From positions 1-48,586 of the forward strand of contig NZ_LZJR01000146.1 of assembly GCF_001667925.1 (NCBI RefSeq): a stretch of 48,586 bases of DNA, in the 5' to 3' direction. Position numbers and translations under genes: made by a program. Shown one piece after another: positions 1 to 9,381 of the stretch. The notes under the pieces were generated by a model. The model saw only the letters and a list, made by a program, of their open reading frames with translations. It did no database searches and was not told the origin of the DNA. Origin of the DNA: Mycobacterium sp. E2479 (GTDB taxonomy: Bacteria > Actinomycetota > Actinomycetes > Mycobacteriales > Mycobacteriaceae). Positions within the stretch are counted from its first letter, which is position 1; every line of letters starts with the position of its first letter.

Positions 1-51
1 GGCCAGATCGCCACCTGGGAGACATACGTCAGCCAGACCATCGACGTGTAA
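1..51 (+). CDS. 3' end of an upstream gene (unidentified)
   Basis: The first 51 bases read as an open frame ending in TAA (last residues TWETYVSQTIDV). The frame is open to the window edge, so this is probably the C-terminus of a gene beginning outside. Sixteen codons are too few to identify a family. In M. tuberculosis the gene before the Rv1683 orthologue is Rv1682, a coiled-coil protein, but I cannot show that this tail is its homologue. Confidence 0.4.
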   Translation, partial: GQIATWETYVSQTIDV

Positions 52-147
52 CGCGCCACGTCGGAAGTAATCAAAACCCCTCAGGCGGTATTTACTGTCG
101 GTGCCCCGCCGGTTGGCTAGGTAGTGCCTGTCGATACCTGTCTAGCC

Positions 148-252
148 ATGCAGACCGGACCGGCAGCGCCCGACTGGCATGATGCCGCCGCGCTGTTCTC
201 ACTGGTTCAGGGCTGGTTCTCACCTACTGCCGAGCTGCGGCCGCGAGCTTGA
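148..252 (+). CDS. possible 34-aa small ORF
   Basis: ATG at 148 opens a 34-codon frame (starts MQTGPAAPDWHDAAALFSL) ending in TGA. Residue composition and third-position GC are compatible with coding, and the middle is mildly hydrophobic. There is no convincing ribosome binding site and no recognised family. It may be noise in the spacer before the lipase/ligase gene. Confidence 0.2.
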   Translation: MQTGPAAPDWHDAAALFSLVQGWFSPTAELRPRA

Positions 253-286
253 GGTCGTCGATCAATGGCGTGGGTGCGTCGGAACC

Positions 287-433
287 ATGAGGGTAGTTGC
301 GCTGGTCGCGGTCACCGGAGTTCTCGCCCCCGCCGTTCCGGTGCGGGCTGCGCCGCAAGCCGCCGCCGACGCCGCTGCACAGGAGGGCGCGGGACCGGGG
401 TCGACCATCGATCTGAACGGGTGCAGCGGTTGA
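287..433 (+). CDS. small secreted peptide, 48 aa
   Basis: ATG at 287 starts a 48-residue protein with a short positive N-terminus (MRVVALVAV), a hydrophobic core and an AAP/ADAAA segment that could be a signal-peptidase site. This leaves a mature tail of only about 20-25 residues ending in NGCSG. A longer frame from 179 exists, but its extra N-terminus has no signal character. It lies about 80 bp upstream of the lipase/ligase gene on the same strand. Function is unknown; similar tiny exported peptides are common and poorly annotated in mycobacteria. Confidence 0.4.
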   Translation: MRVVALVAVTGVLAPAVPVRAAPQAAADAAAQEGAGPGSTIDLNGCSG

Positions 434-513
434 CGCCCATTTAGCGAACCACTGCCGTTCTAGCTGGCCCGATGTGCCATGATGTCCAAGCTGTCAAGAC
501 TCAGGGAGCAGCG

Positions 514-3498
514 GTGGATCTCAATTTTTCGATGGTCACGCGACCGGTCGAGCGGCTGATCGCTACAGCCCAGAACGGGCTGGAAGTCTTGCGACTGGGG
601 GGCTTGGAAACCGGCACTGTCCCGTCGCCGTCGCAGATCGTCGAGAGCGTGCCGATGTACAAGCTTCGGCGGTATTTCCCGCCGGACAGCCGGGGTGGTC
701 AGTCGAATGTCGGGCCGCCGGTGCTGATGGTGCACCCGATGATGATGTCCGCGGACATGTGGGATGTCACGCGCGACGAAGGCGCGGTGGGAATCCTGCA
801 CGCCCACGGGCTTGACCCCTGGGTCATCGACTTCGGAGAACCCGACAAGGTCGAGGGCGGCATGCGTCGCACCCTGGCCGACCACATCGTCGCGCTCAGT
901 CAGGCCATCGACACGGTCAGGGACACCACCGGCAGCGACGTTCATCTGGTCGGCTATTCGCAGGGCGGGATGTGGTGCTACCAGGTCGCCGCCTACCGGC
1001 GTTCTAAAAGCGTGGCCAGCATCGTCACCTTCGGTTCACCCGTGGACACCCTGGCCGCGCTGCCCATGGGTATCCCGCCGAACTTCGCCGCCCCCGCTGC
1101 CAACTTCATGGCCGATCACGTCTTCAGCCGGCTGGCCATCCCGAGTTGGATGGCGCGAACCGGCTTCCAGATGCTGGATCCACTCAAGACCGCCAAGGCG
1201 CGCGTCGACTTCGTGCGCCAGCTGCACGACCGGGAGGCGCTGCTCCCGCGCGAGCAGCAGCGCCGGTTTCTCGAGCGCGAAGGTTGGATCGCCTGGTCGG
1301 GTCCGGCGATCTCCGAACTGCTCAAGCAGTTCATCGCGCACAACCGGATGATGACCGGCGGGTTCGCCGTCAACGGCCAAATGGTCACCCTGACCGACAT
1401 CACCTGCCCGGTGCTGGCCTTCGTCGGCGAAGTCGATGACATCGGGCAGCCGGCATCGGTGCGGGGTATCCGGCGGGCCGCACCGGACGCCGAAGTGTAC
1501 GAATCTACCATCCGCACAGGTCATTTCGGCTTGGTCGTGGGATCCAAAGCGGCGCAACAGAGTTGGCCCACCGTGGCCGAATGGGTGAAGTGGCTGTCCA
1601 TCGGAGGCGACAAACCGGACAGCATCGACCTCATGGCCGATCAGCCCGAGGAGCACACCGACAGCGGCGTCGCCCTGAGCTCCCGGCTCGCGCACGGAGT
1701 CGGCGAAGTCTCCGAGGCGGCGCTTGGGCTGGTCCGCGGCGCGGCCAACACCGTCGTCACCGCCAACAAGTCGGTGCGCACCCTGGCCGTCGAGACGGCC
1801 CGCACCCTTCCGCGACTGGTCCGCCTGGGCCAGATCAACGACCACACCCGGATTTCGTTGGGCCGCATCATCGAGGAACAGGCCCACGACGCGCCCCAGG
1901 GCGAATTTCTGTTGTTCGACGGCCGCGTGCACACCTACGACGCGGTGAACCGGCGCGTCAACAACGTCGTTCGCGGCCTGATCGAGGTCGGGGTTCGGCA
2001 GGGGGACCGCGTAGGCGTCCTGATGGAGACCCGGCCCAGCGCCCTGGTTGCCATCGCCGCGTTGTCCCGGCTCGGTGCCATCGCGGTGGTGATGCGGCCT
2101 GACGCCGATCTATCCGCCTCGGTTCGGCTCGGGGGAGTGACTGAGTTGCTCACCGACCCCACCAACCTCGACGCGGTGCGAGGGTCCGACCGTCATGGGC
2201 TGCGGCAGGTGCTGGTCCTCGGCGGTGGCGAGTCGCGGGATCTGCATCTGCCCGACGACTCCGACGTCATCGACATGGAGCAGATCGACCCGGATGCCGT
2301 CGAGCTGCCCGGGTGGTACCGGCCCAACCCGGGGCTGGCCCGGGATCTGGCGTTCATCGCGTTCAGCGCGGCGGGCGGCGAGCTGGTGGCCAGGCAGATC
2401 ACCAACTACCGCTGGGCGGTGTCGGCCTTCGGTACCGCCTCGACGGCCGCCCTGGACCGCCGCGACACCGTCTACTGCCTGACGCCGCTGCACCACGAGT
2501 CGGCGCTGCTGGTCAGCCTCGGCGGCGCCGTGGTCGGCGGCACCCGCATCGCGTTATCGCGCGGACTGGACCGGGACCGATTCGTCCAGGAGGTGCGCCA
2601 GTACGGCGTCACCGTGGTGTCCTACACCTGGGCCATGCTGGGCGAGATCGTCGACGATCCCGCGTTCGTGCTGCACGGCAATCATCCGGTGCGGCTGTTT
2701 ATCGGTTCCGGCATGCCGACCGGCCTATGGGGGCGTGTCGTCGAGGCGTTCGCGCCCGCCCACGTCGTCGAGTTCTTCGCCACCACCGACGGGCAGGCGG
2801 TGCTGGCCAACGTGTCCGGCGCCAAGATCGGCAGCAAGGGCCGCCCGCTGCCGGGCGCCGGTCGAATCGAGTTGGGCGCCTACGACGTCGAGCACGACCT
2901 GATTTCGGAGAACGAGCGCGGCTTCGTGCAGGTCGCCGAACCCAACCAGGTCGGCGTTCTGCTCGCCGCCTCCAACGGCCCGATCGATCCGAGCGCCTCG
3001 GTCAAGCGCGGAGTCTTTGCCGCCGGCGACACGTGGATCGCGACCGAGTACCTGTTCTACCGCGACGACGACGGTGACTTCTGGCTGGCGGGCCGGCGCG
3101 GCTCGGTGGTGCGCACCGCGCGTGGCATGGTGTTCGCCGAACCGGTCACCGACGCGCTGGGTTGCATTAACGGCGTCGACCTCGCGGTGACCTACAACGT
3201 GCCGGTGGGCGACCACGAGGTGGCGATGTCGGCGGTGACGCTGTTGCCGGGGGCCTCCATCACCGCGGCCGACCTGACCGAGGCCTTCGCCAAGCTTCCG
3301 ATCGGCCTGGGACCCGACATCGTGTGCGTCGTGCCGGAGATGAACCTGAGCGCGACGTTCCGGCCCACCGTCAGTGCTCTACGGGCGGCCGGGATCCCGA
3401 AAGCCGGCCGTCAAGTCTGGTACTTCGACGCCGACGCCAACCAGTACCGCCGCCTGACCAGCGCCGCCCGTTCCGAGCTGATTGGAGCGCACACATGA
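514..3498 (+). CDS. bifunctional lipase / acyl-CoA synthetase-like protein (Rv1683-type)
   Basis: About 994 aa. The N-terminal ~380 residues are an alpha/beta-hydrolase of the PHA-synthase/lipase type: the nucleophile elbow GYSQG puts Ser near residue 149, and a late His lies in RTGHFGL. Residues from about 450 onward form an AMP-binding (acyl-adenylating) domain with a C-terminal cap; M. tuberculosis Rv1683 has the same fusion and is linked to triacylglycerol metabolism. GTG at 514 is chosen because AGGGAG lies 5-10 nt upstream; an ATG at 472 would add 14 residues without a good site. The adenylation motifs look eroded: the P-loop position reads AFSAAGGELVAR instead of the usual STGTTGxPK, and the lysine-loop end reads IPKAGRQVW. 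The ligase half may therefore be altered or structural. The stop overlaps the next start (ATGA). Confidence 0.9.
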   Translation: MDLNFSMVTRPVERLIATAQNGLEVLRLGGLETGTVPSPSQIVESVPMYKLRRYFPPDSRGGQSNVGPPVLMVHPMMMSADMWDVTRDEGAVGILHAHGLDPWVIDFGEPDKVEGGMRRTLADHIVALSQAIDTVRDTTGSDVHLVGYSQGGMWCYQVAAYRRSKSVASIVTFGSPVDTLAALPMGIPPNFAAPAANFMADHVFSRLAIPSWMARTGFQMLDPLKTAKARVDFVRQLHDREALLPREQQRRFLEREGWIAWSGPAISELLKQFIAHNRMMTGGFAVNGQMVTLTDITCPVLAFVGEVDDIGQPASVRGIRRAAPDAEVYESTIRTGHFGLVVGSKAAQQSWPTVAEWVKWLSIGGDKPDSIDLMADQPEEHTDSGVALSSRLAHGVGEVSEAALGLVRGAANTVVTANKSVRTLAVETARTLPRLVRLGQINDHTRISLGRIIEEQAHDAPQGEFLLFDGRVHTYDAVNRRVNNVVRGLIEVGVRQGDRVGVLMETRPSALVAIAALSRLGAIAVVMRPDADLSASVRLGGVTELLTDPTNLDAVRGSDRHGLRQVLVLGGGESRDLHLPDDSDVIDMEQIDPDAVELPGWYRPNPGLARDLAFIAFSAAGGELVARQITNYRWAVSAFGTASTAALDRRDTVYCLTPLHHESALLVSLGGAVVGGTRIALSRGLDRDRFVQEVRQYGVTVVSYTWAMLGEIVDDPAFVLHGNHPVRLFIGSGMPTGLWGRVVEAFAPAHVVEFFATTDGQAVLANVSGAKIGSKGRPLPGAGRIELGAYDVEHDLISENERGFVQVAEPNQVGVLLAASNGPIDPSASVKRGVFAAGDTWIATEYLFYRDDDGDFWLAGRRGSVVRTARGMVFAEPVTDALGCINGVDLAVTYNVPVGDHEVAMSAVTLLPGASITAADLTEAFAKLPIGLGPDIVCVVPEMNLSATFRPTVSALRAAGIPKAGRQVWYFDADANQYRRLTSAARSELIGAHT

Positions 3499-3710
3499 TC
3501 GACGATGGACTGCTGAGCATCTTGGTGTGCCCCGACGACCGGGGCCCACTGGTGCTGGTCGGGTCAGAACTGCTCTACAACCCGCGGTTGCGACGGGCGT
3601 ATCGCATCGAGGACGGCATCCCGGTACTGCTCATCGACGAGGCCCGCGACGTCGGCGACGATGAGCATGCCCGGCTCATGGAACAAGGCCGTCCGGCAGA
3701 TCCCCGGTGA
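3495..3710 (+). CDS. Trm112-family small protein (Rv1684-like)
   Basis: 71 aa starting MIDDGLLSILVCPDDRGPL, with the characteristic later segment RRAYRIEDGIPVLLIDEAR. Trm112-like proteins are small zinc-ribbon scaffolds that often partner methyltransferases. Here the usual CPxC knuckle is reduced to a single Cys (CPDD), so zinc binding is doubtful. It overlaps the preceding gene by 4 nt, implying translational coupling with the lipase/ligase. Its last 35 bp overlap the 3' end of the convergent TetR gene. Confidence 0.85.
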   Translation: MIDDGLLSILVCPDDRGPLVLVGSELLYNPRLRRAYRIEDGIPVLLIDEARDVGDDEHARLMEQGRPADPR

Positions 3711-4299
3711 GGTAGCGCTGCAGGTTCGGCGCGACGGTCTGCGCGATCTGCTCTGCCGCCAGCGATTTGAATGGCTCCAGCTGCAGGATGTAGCGCGCCA
3801 TCACCACCCCCACCAGTTGTGACGCGACGAACTGGATGCGGGTGGTACCGCTTCCCGGTGGGTTGTCCACGCGCGGGCCGATTTCCACGGCTATCACGTC
3901 CTCGATGAACGCCCGGAACAAGTTGACCTCTTCGCCGGCCAGGATCGATCGCAGCGCGGCGATGAACGCCGTACCGACCTCGGAATCCCACAGCGGCAGC
4001 AACGTTGACGGGATGCGGTAGCCGAGTTCGGAGACGGGCACCTCGCGCAGCGGGCCGATGATGGACATCGGGTCGACCGGGATGTGCACGGCCGCGGCGA
4101 AAAGCTTCTCCTTGGTGCCGAAGTAGTGATGAACCAACGCAGAATCCACCCCGGCCGCCGCGGCCACGGCGCGGATCGAGGTATTGCGAATTCCGTTGCA
4201 TGCAAACAACTCCCGCGCACTGTCGAGGATGCGATCGCGGGTGTCGGAGTTGCCGGCCGGCCGGCCCCGCCGCCGGCCCCCCGCGCTTGCGATCGCCAC
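3676..4299 (-). CDS. TetR-family transcriptional regulator (Rv1685c-like)
   Basis: 207 aa, the length I recall for Rv1685c. The N-terminal helix-turn-helix is typical TetR: ILDSARELF, then a helix and AGVDSALVHHYFGTKEKLF (about residues 20-65). The C-terminal ligand/dimer domain is unassigned. The start is GTG at 4299, overlapping the permease stop (TAGTG) and preceding a basic GGRRRGRP stretch. It is the third gene of a reverse-strand operon behind an ABC ATPase and permease, so it probably controls an efflux pump. The likely operators are the tandem palindromes at 5793-5822 in the operon promoter. Confidence 0.93.
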   Translation of the reverse strand: MAIASAGGRRRGRPAGNSDTRDRILDSARELFACNGIRNTSIRAVAAAAGVDSALVHHYFGTKEKLFAAAVHIPVDPMSIIGPLREVPVSELGYRIPSTLLPLWDSEVGTAFIAALRSILAGEEVNLFRAFIEDVIAVEIGPRVDNPPGSGTTRIQFVASQLVGVVMARYILQLEPFKSLAAEQIAQTVAPNLQRYLTGDLPDGLVP

Positions 4300-5117
4300 T
4301 AGGGCGTCCGCCGTCGCAGCGTCGCCGCAGCCAGGCACAACGCCGCCAGGGCGAAGCCCAGCACGACGACGATGTCGCGCACGGCGATGAACGTCAGTTC
4401 CGGGTGCGCACCCACCTGCTGCAAGGCCTCCAGCGCATAGCTGGCCGGCAGCACGTTGCTGATCCATTGCAGCCAGTGTGGCATCAGCGCGCGCGGCACG
4501 ATGATGCCGGCCAACAACAGCTGCGGCACCATCACCAACGGAATGAATTGCACGGCCTGAAACTCGGTGCGGGCGAACGCACTACACAGCAGGCCCAGAC
4601 CGACGCCCAGCACGGCATTGACGATAGCGATGACGAACACCCACGCCGGGCTGCCGGCCGTGTCGAAACCCAACAGCCAGAACGACACGATGCACGCCAA
4701 AATCGCCTGCGCCGCAGCGGCGACGGAGAAGGCGGTGCCATAGGCGATCAGCAGATCCAGGCGGCGCAACGGCGTGGTCAGAATGCGCTCGAGGGTCCCG
4801 GAGGCCCGCTCGCGCTGCATGGTGATCGCCGTGATGATGAACATCACGAACAGTGGGAACAGACCCAGCAGAATCAGGCAGGCGTTGTTGAATGGGGTCG
4901 GCCCACCGGGGCGGTGGGGGGCGTTCTCGAACATGAAGTACATCAGGCTGATCACCAGGACCGGCACCAACAGGATCATCGCGACGCTGCGGTGATCGGC
5001 GACCAACTGGCGCAGGATCCGCGCGGTGGTCGCGGTGTAGCCGCGCAGGTTCAGCCCGCTTCGCGCATGGTGCTGCGCTTGATGATGGACAGAAACGCGT
5101 CCTCCAGTGACGTGCAT
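4299..5117 (-). CDS. ABC-2 type transporter permease (Rv1686c-like)
   Basis: An ABC-2 permease with about six membrane segments (first near MILLVPVLVISLMYF) and the cytoplasmic motif QRERASGTLERILTTPLRR seen in drug/daunorubicin-type exporters. The 272-aa frame from ATG 5117 overlaps the ATPase gene by 67 nt. An internal Met at 4979 gives 226 aa, the length annotated for Rv1686c, but that would cut off the cytosolic helix TARILRQLVADHRS, so the true start probably lies between. With the ATPase it should form an exporter; the substrate is unknown. Confidence 0.9.
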   Translation of the reverse strand: MHVTGGRVSVHHQAQHHARSGLNLRGYTATTARILRQLVADHRSVAMILLVPVLVISLMYFMFENAPHRPGGPTPFNNACLILLGLFPLFVMFIITAITMQRERASGTLERILTTPLRRLDLLIAYGTAFSVAAAAQAILACIVSFWLLGFDTAGSPAWVFVIAIVNAVLGVGLGLLCSAFARTEFQAVQFIPLVMVPQLLLAGIIVPRALMPHWLQWISNVLPASYALEALQQVGAHPELTFIAVRDIVVVLGFALAALCLAAATLRRRTP

Positions 5118-5815
5118 CCGGTGTCCTCTCGCAGTCGGGTCGGGGTGGTGTGGGCGACCAACCGGCCGTCGCGCATCAGCAGCAGGTCGCCGCAGCGGTC
5201 GGCTTCGTCCATCACGTGGCTGGAGACCAGCAGCGTGGTCCCGGTGCGGGCCAGTTCAGCGAACTGTTCCCAAAGGTCCGCGCGCAGCACCGGATCCAGG
5301 CCCACGGTGGGCTCGTCGAGCACCAGCAGGTCGGGCTGGCAGACCAGCGCGCACGCCAGCGACACCCGGGTGCGCTGACCGCCGGAGAGGTTGCCGCACA
5401 ACACGGTCCGGTGATCGGTCAACCCGACACGGTCGATGGCGGCATCCGCCGCCTGGCCGTCGAACCCGTAGAGCGCCGCGAAATAGCGAACGTTGTCGAC
5501 GACCCGCAGGTCGTTATAGATGGTCGGGTCTTGTGGCAGGTAACCGATCCGGTGGCGCAGTTCGGCGCTGCCGGCCTGGACGCCGAGCACGGTGACGGTG
5601 CCCTTGGCAATGATCTGCGTGCCCACGATGCAGCGGATGAGGGTGGTCTTGCCGCAGCCGGACGGACCCAGCAGGCCGGTGATGCTGCCCCTGGCGATTT
5701 CGACGGAGAAGTCGTGCAGAGCTGGGCGTTTGCCGCGGATGACGCGCAGGTGCTCGATGTGCACCGCCGGCTCGCCGGGCCAGGCAATTAATTCATCATG
5801 CGATGAACTCATCAT
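5051..5815 (-). CDS. ABC transporter ATP-binding protein (Rv1687c-like)
   Basis: 254 aa. Walker A is GPSGCGKTT, the ABC signature is LSGGQRTRVSLACAL, and Walker B is LLVLDEPTVGLD followed by the switch His in SSHVMDEADRCG. It powers the ABC-2 permease encoded downstream. ATG at 5815 is chosen because it falls at the expected +1 of a TTGACA/AATTAT promoter, which would give a leaderless mRNA; the adjacent ATG at 5812 is equally possible. A TTG at 5851 is in frame but would be part of the -35 box. The two operator-like palindromes overlap the promoter and the first codons. Confidence 0.93.
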   Translation of the reverse strand: MMSSSHDELIAWPGEPAVHIEHLRVIRGKRPALHDFSVEIARGSITGLLGPSGCGKTTLIRCIVGTQIIAKGTVTVLGVQAGSAELRHRIGYLPQDPTIYNDLRVVDNVRYFAALYGFDGQAADAAIDRVGLTDHRTVLCGNLSGGQRTRVSLACALVCQPDLLVLDEPTVGLDPVLRADLWEQFAELARTGTTLLVSSHVMDEADRCGDLLLMRDGRLVAHTTPTRLREDTGCTSLEDAFLSIIKRSTMREAG

Positions 5816-5822
5816 GCGATGA
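5793..5822 (-). promoter_or_regulatory. tandem palindromic operators of the TetR/ABC operon
   Basis: The 14-bp sequence TCATCATGCGATGA occurs twice (5793-5806 and 5809-5822) with a 16-bp period. Each copy is a perfect dyad (TCATC, 4 nt, GATGA). The pair is flanked by near-mirror AT-rich arms (GGCAATTAATTC at 5783 and GAATAATTGCC ending 5831). Tandem dyads over a promoter are the usual TetR operator layout, and a TetR gene is in the same operon. That this protein binds here is an inference. Confidence 0.75.
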
Positions 5823-5851
5823 ATAATTGCCCGGTCGCGCGGGGTTGTCAA
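5823..5851 (-). promoter_or_regulatory. promoter of the ABC/TetR operon
   Basis: On the reverse strand a consensus TTGACA (5851-5846) is followed after 17 nt by AATTAT (5828-5823). The expected start of transcription, 7-8 nt downstream, coincides with ATG 5815 of the ATPase gene. The operators abut and overlap the -10/+1 region, so repressor binding would block RNA polymerase. Confidence 0.6.
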
Positions 5852-5875
5852 GACCGCAATGAGAGGTGACTTTCG

Positions 5876-5898
5876 AATGCGCTAGCGGCTAGCGCATT
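5876..5898. promoter_or_regulatory. perfect 11-bp inverted repeat upstream of the ABC operon promoter
   Basis: AATGCGCTAGC and its exact reverse complement GCTAGCGCATT are separated by one base (5887). The site sits 25-47 bp upstream of the -35 box and downstream of the amt stop. A one-base loop argues against an RNA terminator hairpin and for a protein-binding dyad. It differs in sequence from the 5793-5822 operators, so a second regulator is implied. Confidence 0.55.
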
Positions 5899-5949
5899 GC
5901 GGAATCGCCGTGTGGCCAGGAGACGGCACGGGCCGGCAGCGCCGGTGTA

Positions 5950-7227
5950 CTAGTTGAAGCGTTCGCCGGTGGCAGGGCGGCGCTGCGGCAGATGGCCGTG
6001 CACGCCCTCGGCGTACGCGGTTTCGGCGTGCTGCGTGAGGTCGACACCGGTGGTCTCGTCTTCGGCGCTGACCCGGAAGCCCATCAACCGGTCGATGACC
6101 TTCGCCAACACGAACGTCATGGTGAACGCGTAGAGCGCGACGACCCCGATTGCCAGCGCCTGCTTGCCCAACTGGCCGAAGCCGCCCCCGTAGAACAGGC
6201 CCTGGGGGCCCGCGGTCATGACCGCCGTCGCGAACAGACCGATCAACGACACCCCGACCACACCGCCGACGAAGTGCACGCCGACCACGTCGAGCGAATC
6301 GTCATAGTTGAAGCGCAATTTCGCGCCCACCGCGAACGCGCATACGACGCCCGCCGCCAGCCCGACGACCAGCGCGCCCAGCGTATTGACCGTCCCGCAG
6401 GACGGGGTGATGGCGACCAGGCCGGCGACCACACCCGATGCCGCACCGAAAGTGGTGGGCCGGCCGTCGCGGATCTGTTCGACCGAGAGCCAGCCGAGCA
6501 TGCCCAGGCACCCGGCGACCAGCGTGTTGAGGAAGATGGCCGCGGCGGTTCCGTTGGCGGCCAAGGCGGAACCGGCGTTGAAGCCGAACCAGCCGAACCA
6601 CAGCAGCCCGACACCCACGAACAGCAACGGCAGATTGTGCGGGCGCATCGCGTCCTTCTTGAACCCGATTCGCGGGCCGAGCACCAGTGCCAGCGCCAAT
6701 GCGGAAGACCCGGAGACGATCTCGACGACGAGCCCGCCCGCGTAGTCGAGGACGCCCAGCTTGGCCAGCCAGCCGCCGGGCCCCCAGACCCAGTGCGCCA
6801 CAATGGAATACACGGCGATTGCCCACACCGGGACGAAGACCATCCACGCGGCGAACTTGGCTCGGTCGGCGATCGCGCCGCTGACGAGGGCGGCCGTGAT
6901 GATCGCGAACGTCAACTCGAATGTGGCAAAGAGCAGCTCCGGAACCGTGCCGCGGGCGGTGTCCGGGGTGATGCCGAGCATGCCGAAATGCCTGAGGTTG
7001 CCGACGAGTCCGCCCGCCCCGTCCTCGGAGAACGCGATGGTGTAGCCGACCAGCAGCCACGCCACCGTCACCAGCGGGATGGAGATGAAGCTCATCATCA
7101 TCATGTTGAGCACACCGGTGGTGCGGACCATGCCACCGTAGAAGATCGCCAGGCCGGGGGTCATCAGCAAAACCAATGCCGTGCTGGCCAGCAGCCACGC
7201 GGTGGCGGCGGGATCGATCGCATGCAT
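5950..7227 (-). CDS. amt: ammonium transporter, Amt family
   Basis: 425 aa with about 11 membrane helices. The family signature FYGGMVRTTGVLNMMMMS lies near the N-terminus, and VHFVGGVVGVSLIGLFATAV near the C-terminal part of the channel. The protein conducts ammonium/ammonia across the inner membrane. ATG 7227 is chosen over the in-frame 7281 because GGAGAAGGAG lies just upstream and the mature first helix follows at once. No glnK (PII) or glnD lies next to it, unlike the usual amtB-glnK pairing, and the gene is not at this position in M. tuberculosis. The C-terminal tail is cytoplasmic and acidic. Confidence 0.95.
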   Translation of the reverse strand: MHAIDPAATAWLLASTALVLLMTPGLAIFYGGMVRTTGVLNMMMMSFISIPLVTVAWLLVGYTIAFSEDGAGGLVGNLRHFGMLGITPDTARGTVPELLFATFELTFAIITAALVSGAIADRAKFAAWMVFVPVWAIAVYSIVAHWVWGPGGWLAKLGVLDYAGGLVVEIVSGSSALALALVLGPRIGFKKDAMRPHNLPLLFVGVGLLWFGWFGFNAGSALAANGTAAAIFLNTLVAGCLGMLGWLSVEQIRDGRPTTFGAASGVVAGLVAITPSCGTVNTLGALVVGLAAGVVCAFAVGAKLRFNYDDSLDVVGVHFVGGVVGVSLIGLFATAVMTAGPQGLFYGGGFGQLGKQALAIGVVALYAFTMTFVLAKVIDRLMGFRVSAEDETTGVDLTQHAETAYAEGVHGHLPQRRPATGERFN

Positions 7228-7335
7228 GGGGTGGGCTCCTTCTCCCGGCCCTGGGGTCACGGGACACCGGGATACTGCCATGTCCGGCCTGCCGGTAAGT
7301 TCGTTGGGTTCAGAAAAGAGGATTCAGGATCTGAT

Positions 7336-7980
7336 GTGGCCAAGGCTCGAGGACGATTTCGCGACGGCACGGCCGCGGCCCAGCTGTTGGCCGACCCCGT
7401 CGAGGCCGCGCGCCGGCTCTTAGGCGCGACCCTCACCGCGCGGGGTGTGACCGCGGTAGTCGTCGAGGTCGAGGCGTACGGGGGAGTCCCCGACGGTCCC
7501 TGGCCCGACGCCGCGGCACACTCGTACAAGGGCCTGCGCGCTCGCAACTTCGTGATGTTCGGCCCACCTGGGCGGCTCTACACCTACCGCAGCCATGGCA
7601 TCCATGTCTGCGCCAACGTCTCCTGCGGACCCGACGGCACCGCCGCCGCGGTCTTGCTGCGCGCCGCGGCCATCGAGGACGGCGTCGACGTCGCGCGGGC
7701 CCGCCGCGGTGAGTTGGTGCACACCGCCGCCCTGGCGCGGGGCCCGGGCAACTTATGCTCCGCCATGGGAATCGCCATGGACGACAACGGTATTGACCTC
7801 TTCGCGCGCAACAGTCCGGTGACCCTCGAGCTACACGAACCGCTGACTGCGACGTCCGGCCCGCGGGTGGGTGTCAGTCAGGCCGCCGATCGGCCGTGGC
7901 GGTTGTGGCTTGCCGGCCGTCCGGAGGTTTCGGCGTATCGCCGCAGCCCACGCGCGCCGGCCCCGGGCGCCAGCGACTAG
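7336..7980 (+). CDS. mpg: 3-methyladenine DNA glycosylase (AAG/MPG family, Rv1688-like)
   Basis: 214 aa, close to the roughly 200 aa of the M. tuberculosis protein. It removes alkylated purines in base-excision repair. Family hallmarks are VVVEVEAYGGVPDGPWPDAA (catalytic Glu in VEVEAY), the MFGPPGRLYTYRSHGIH strand, and RGPGNLCSAMGI. The start is GTG 7336 (VAKARGRFRDG), because the open frame upstream is antisense to amt. The divergent amt start is about 110 bp away. tyrS follows after 30 bp and may be co-transcribed. Confidence 0.93.
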   Translation: MAKARGRFRDGTAAAQLLADPVEAARRLLGATLTARGVTAVVVEVEAYGGVPDGPWPDAAAHSYKGLRARNFVMFGPPGRLYTYRSHGIHVCANVSCGPDGTAAAVLLRAAAIEDGVDVARARRGELVHTAALARGPGNLCSAMGIAMDDNGIDLFARNSPVTLELHEPLTATSGPRVGVSQAADRPWRLWLAGRPEVSAYRRSPRAPAPGASD

Positions 7981-8010
7981 CCGAACCGATCTTTGGAAGG
8001 ATCTTGGATC

Positions 8011-9282
<1,272 letters not shown>

Positions 9283-9381
9283 CGGGACGGGGGCCGGACG
9301 GCCGCCGCAAAACGCGGTGTGTGCACAGATCTTTACCTCACCGTGTCGTTGACGTGACCCGCACCGACCACTGTTGTCACG

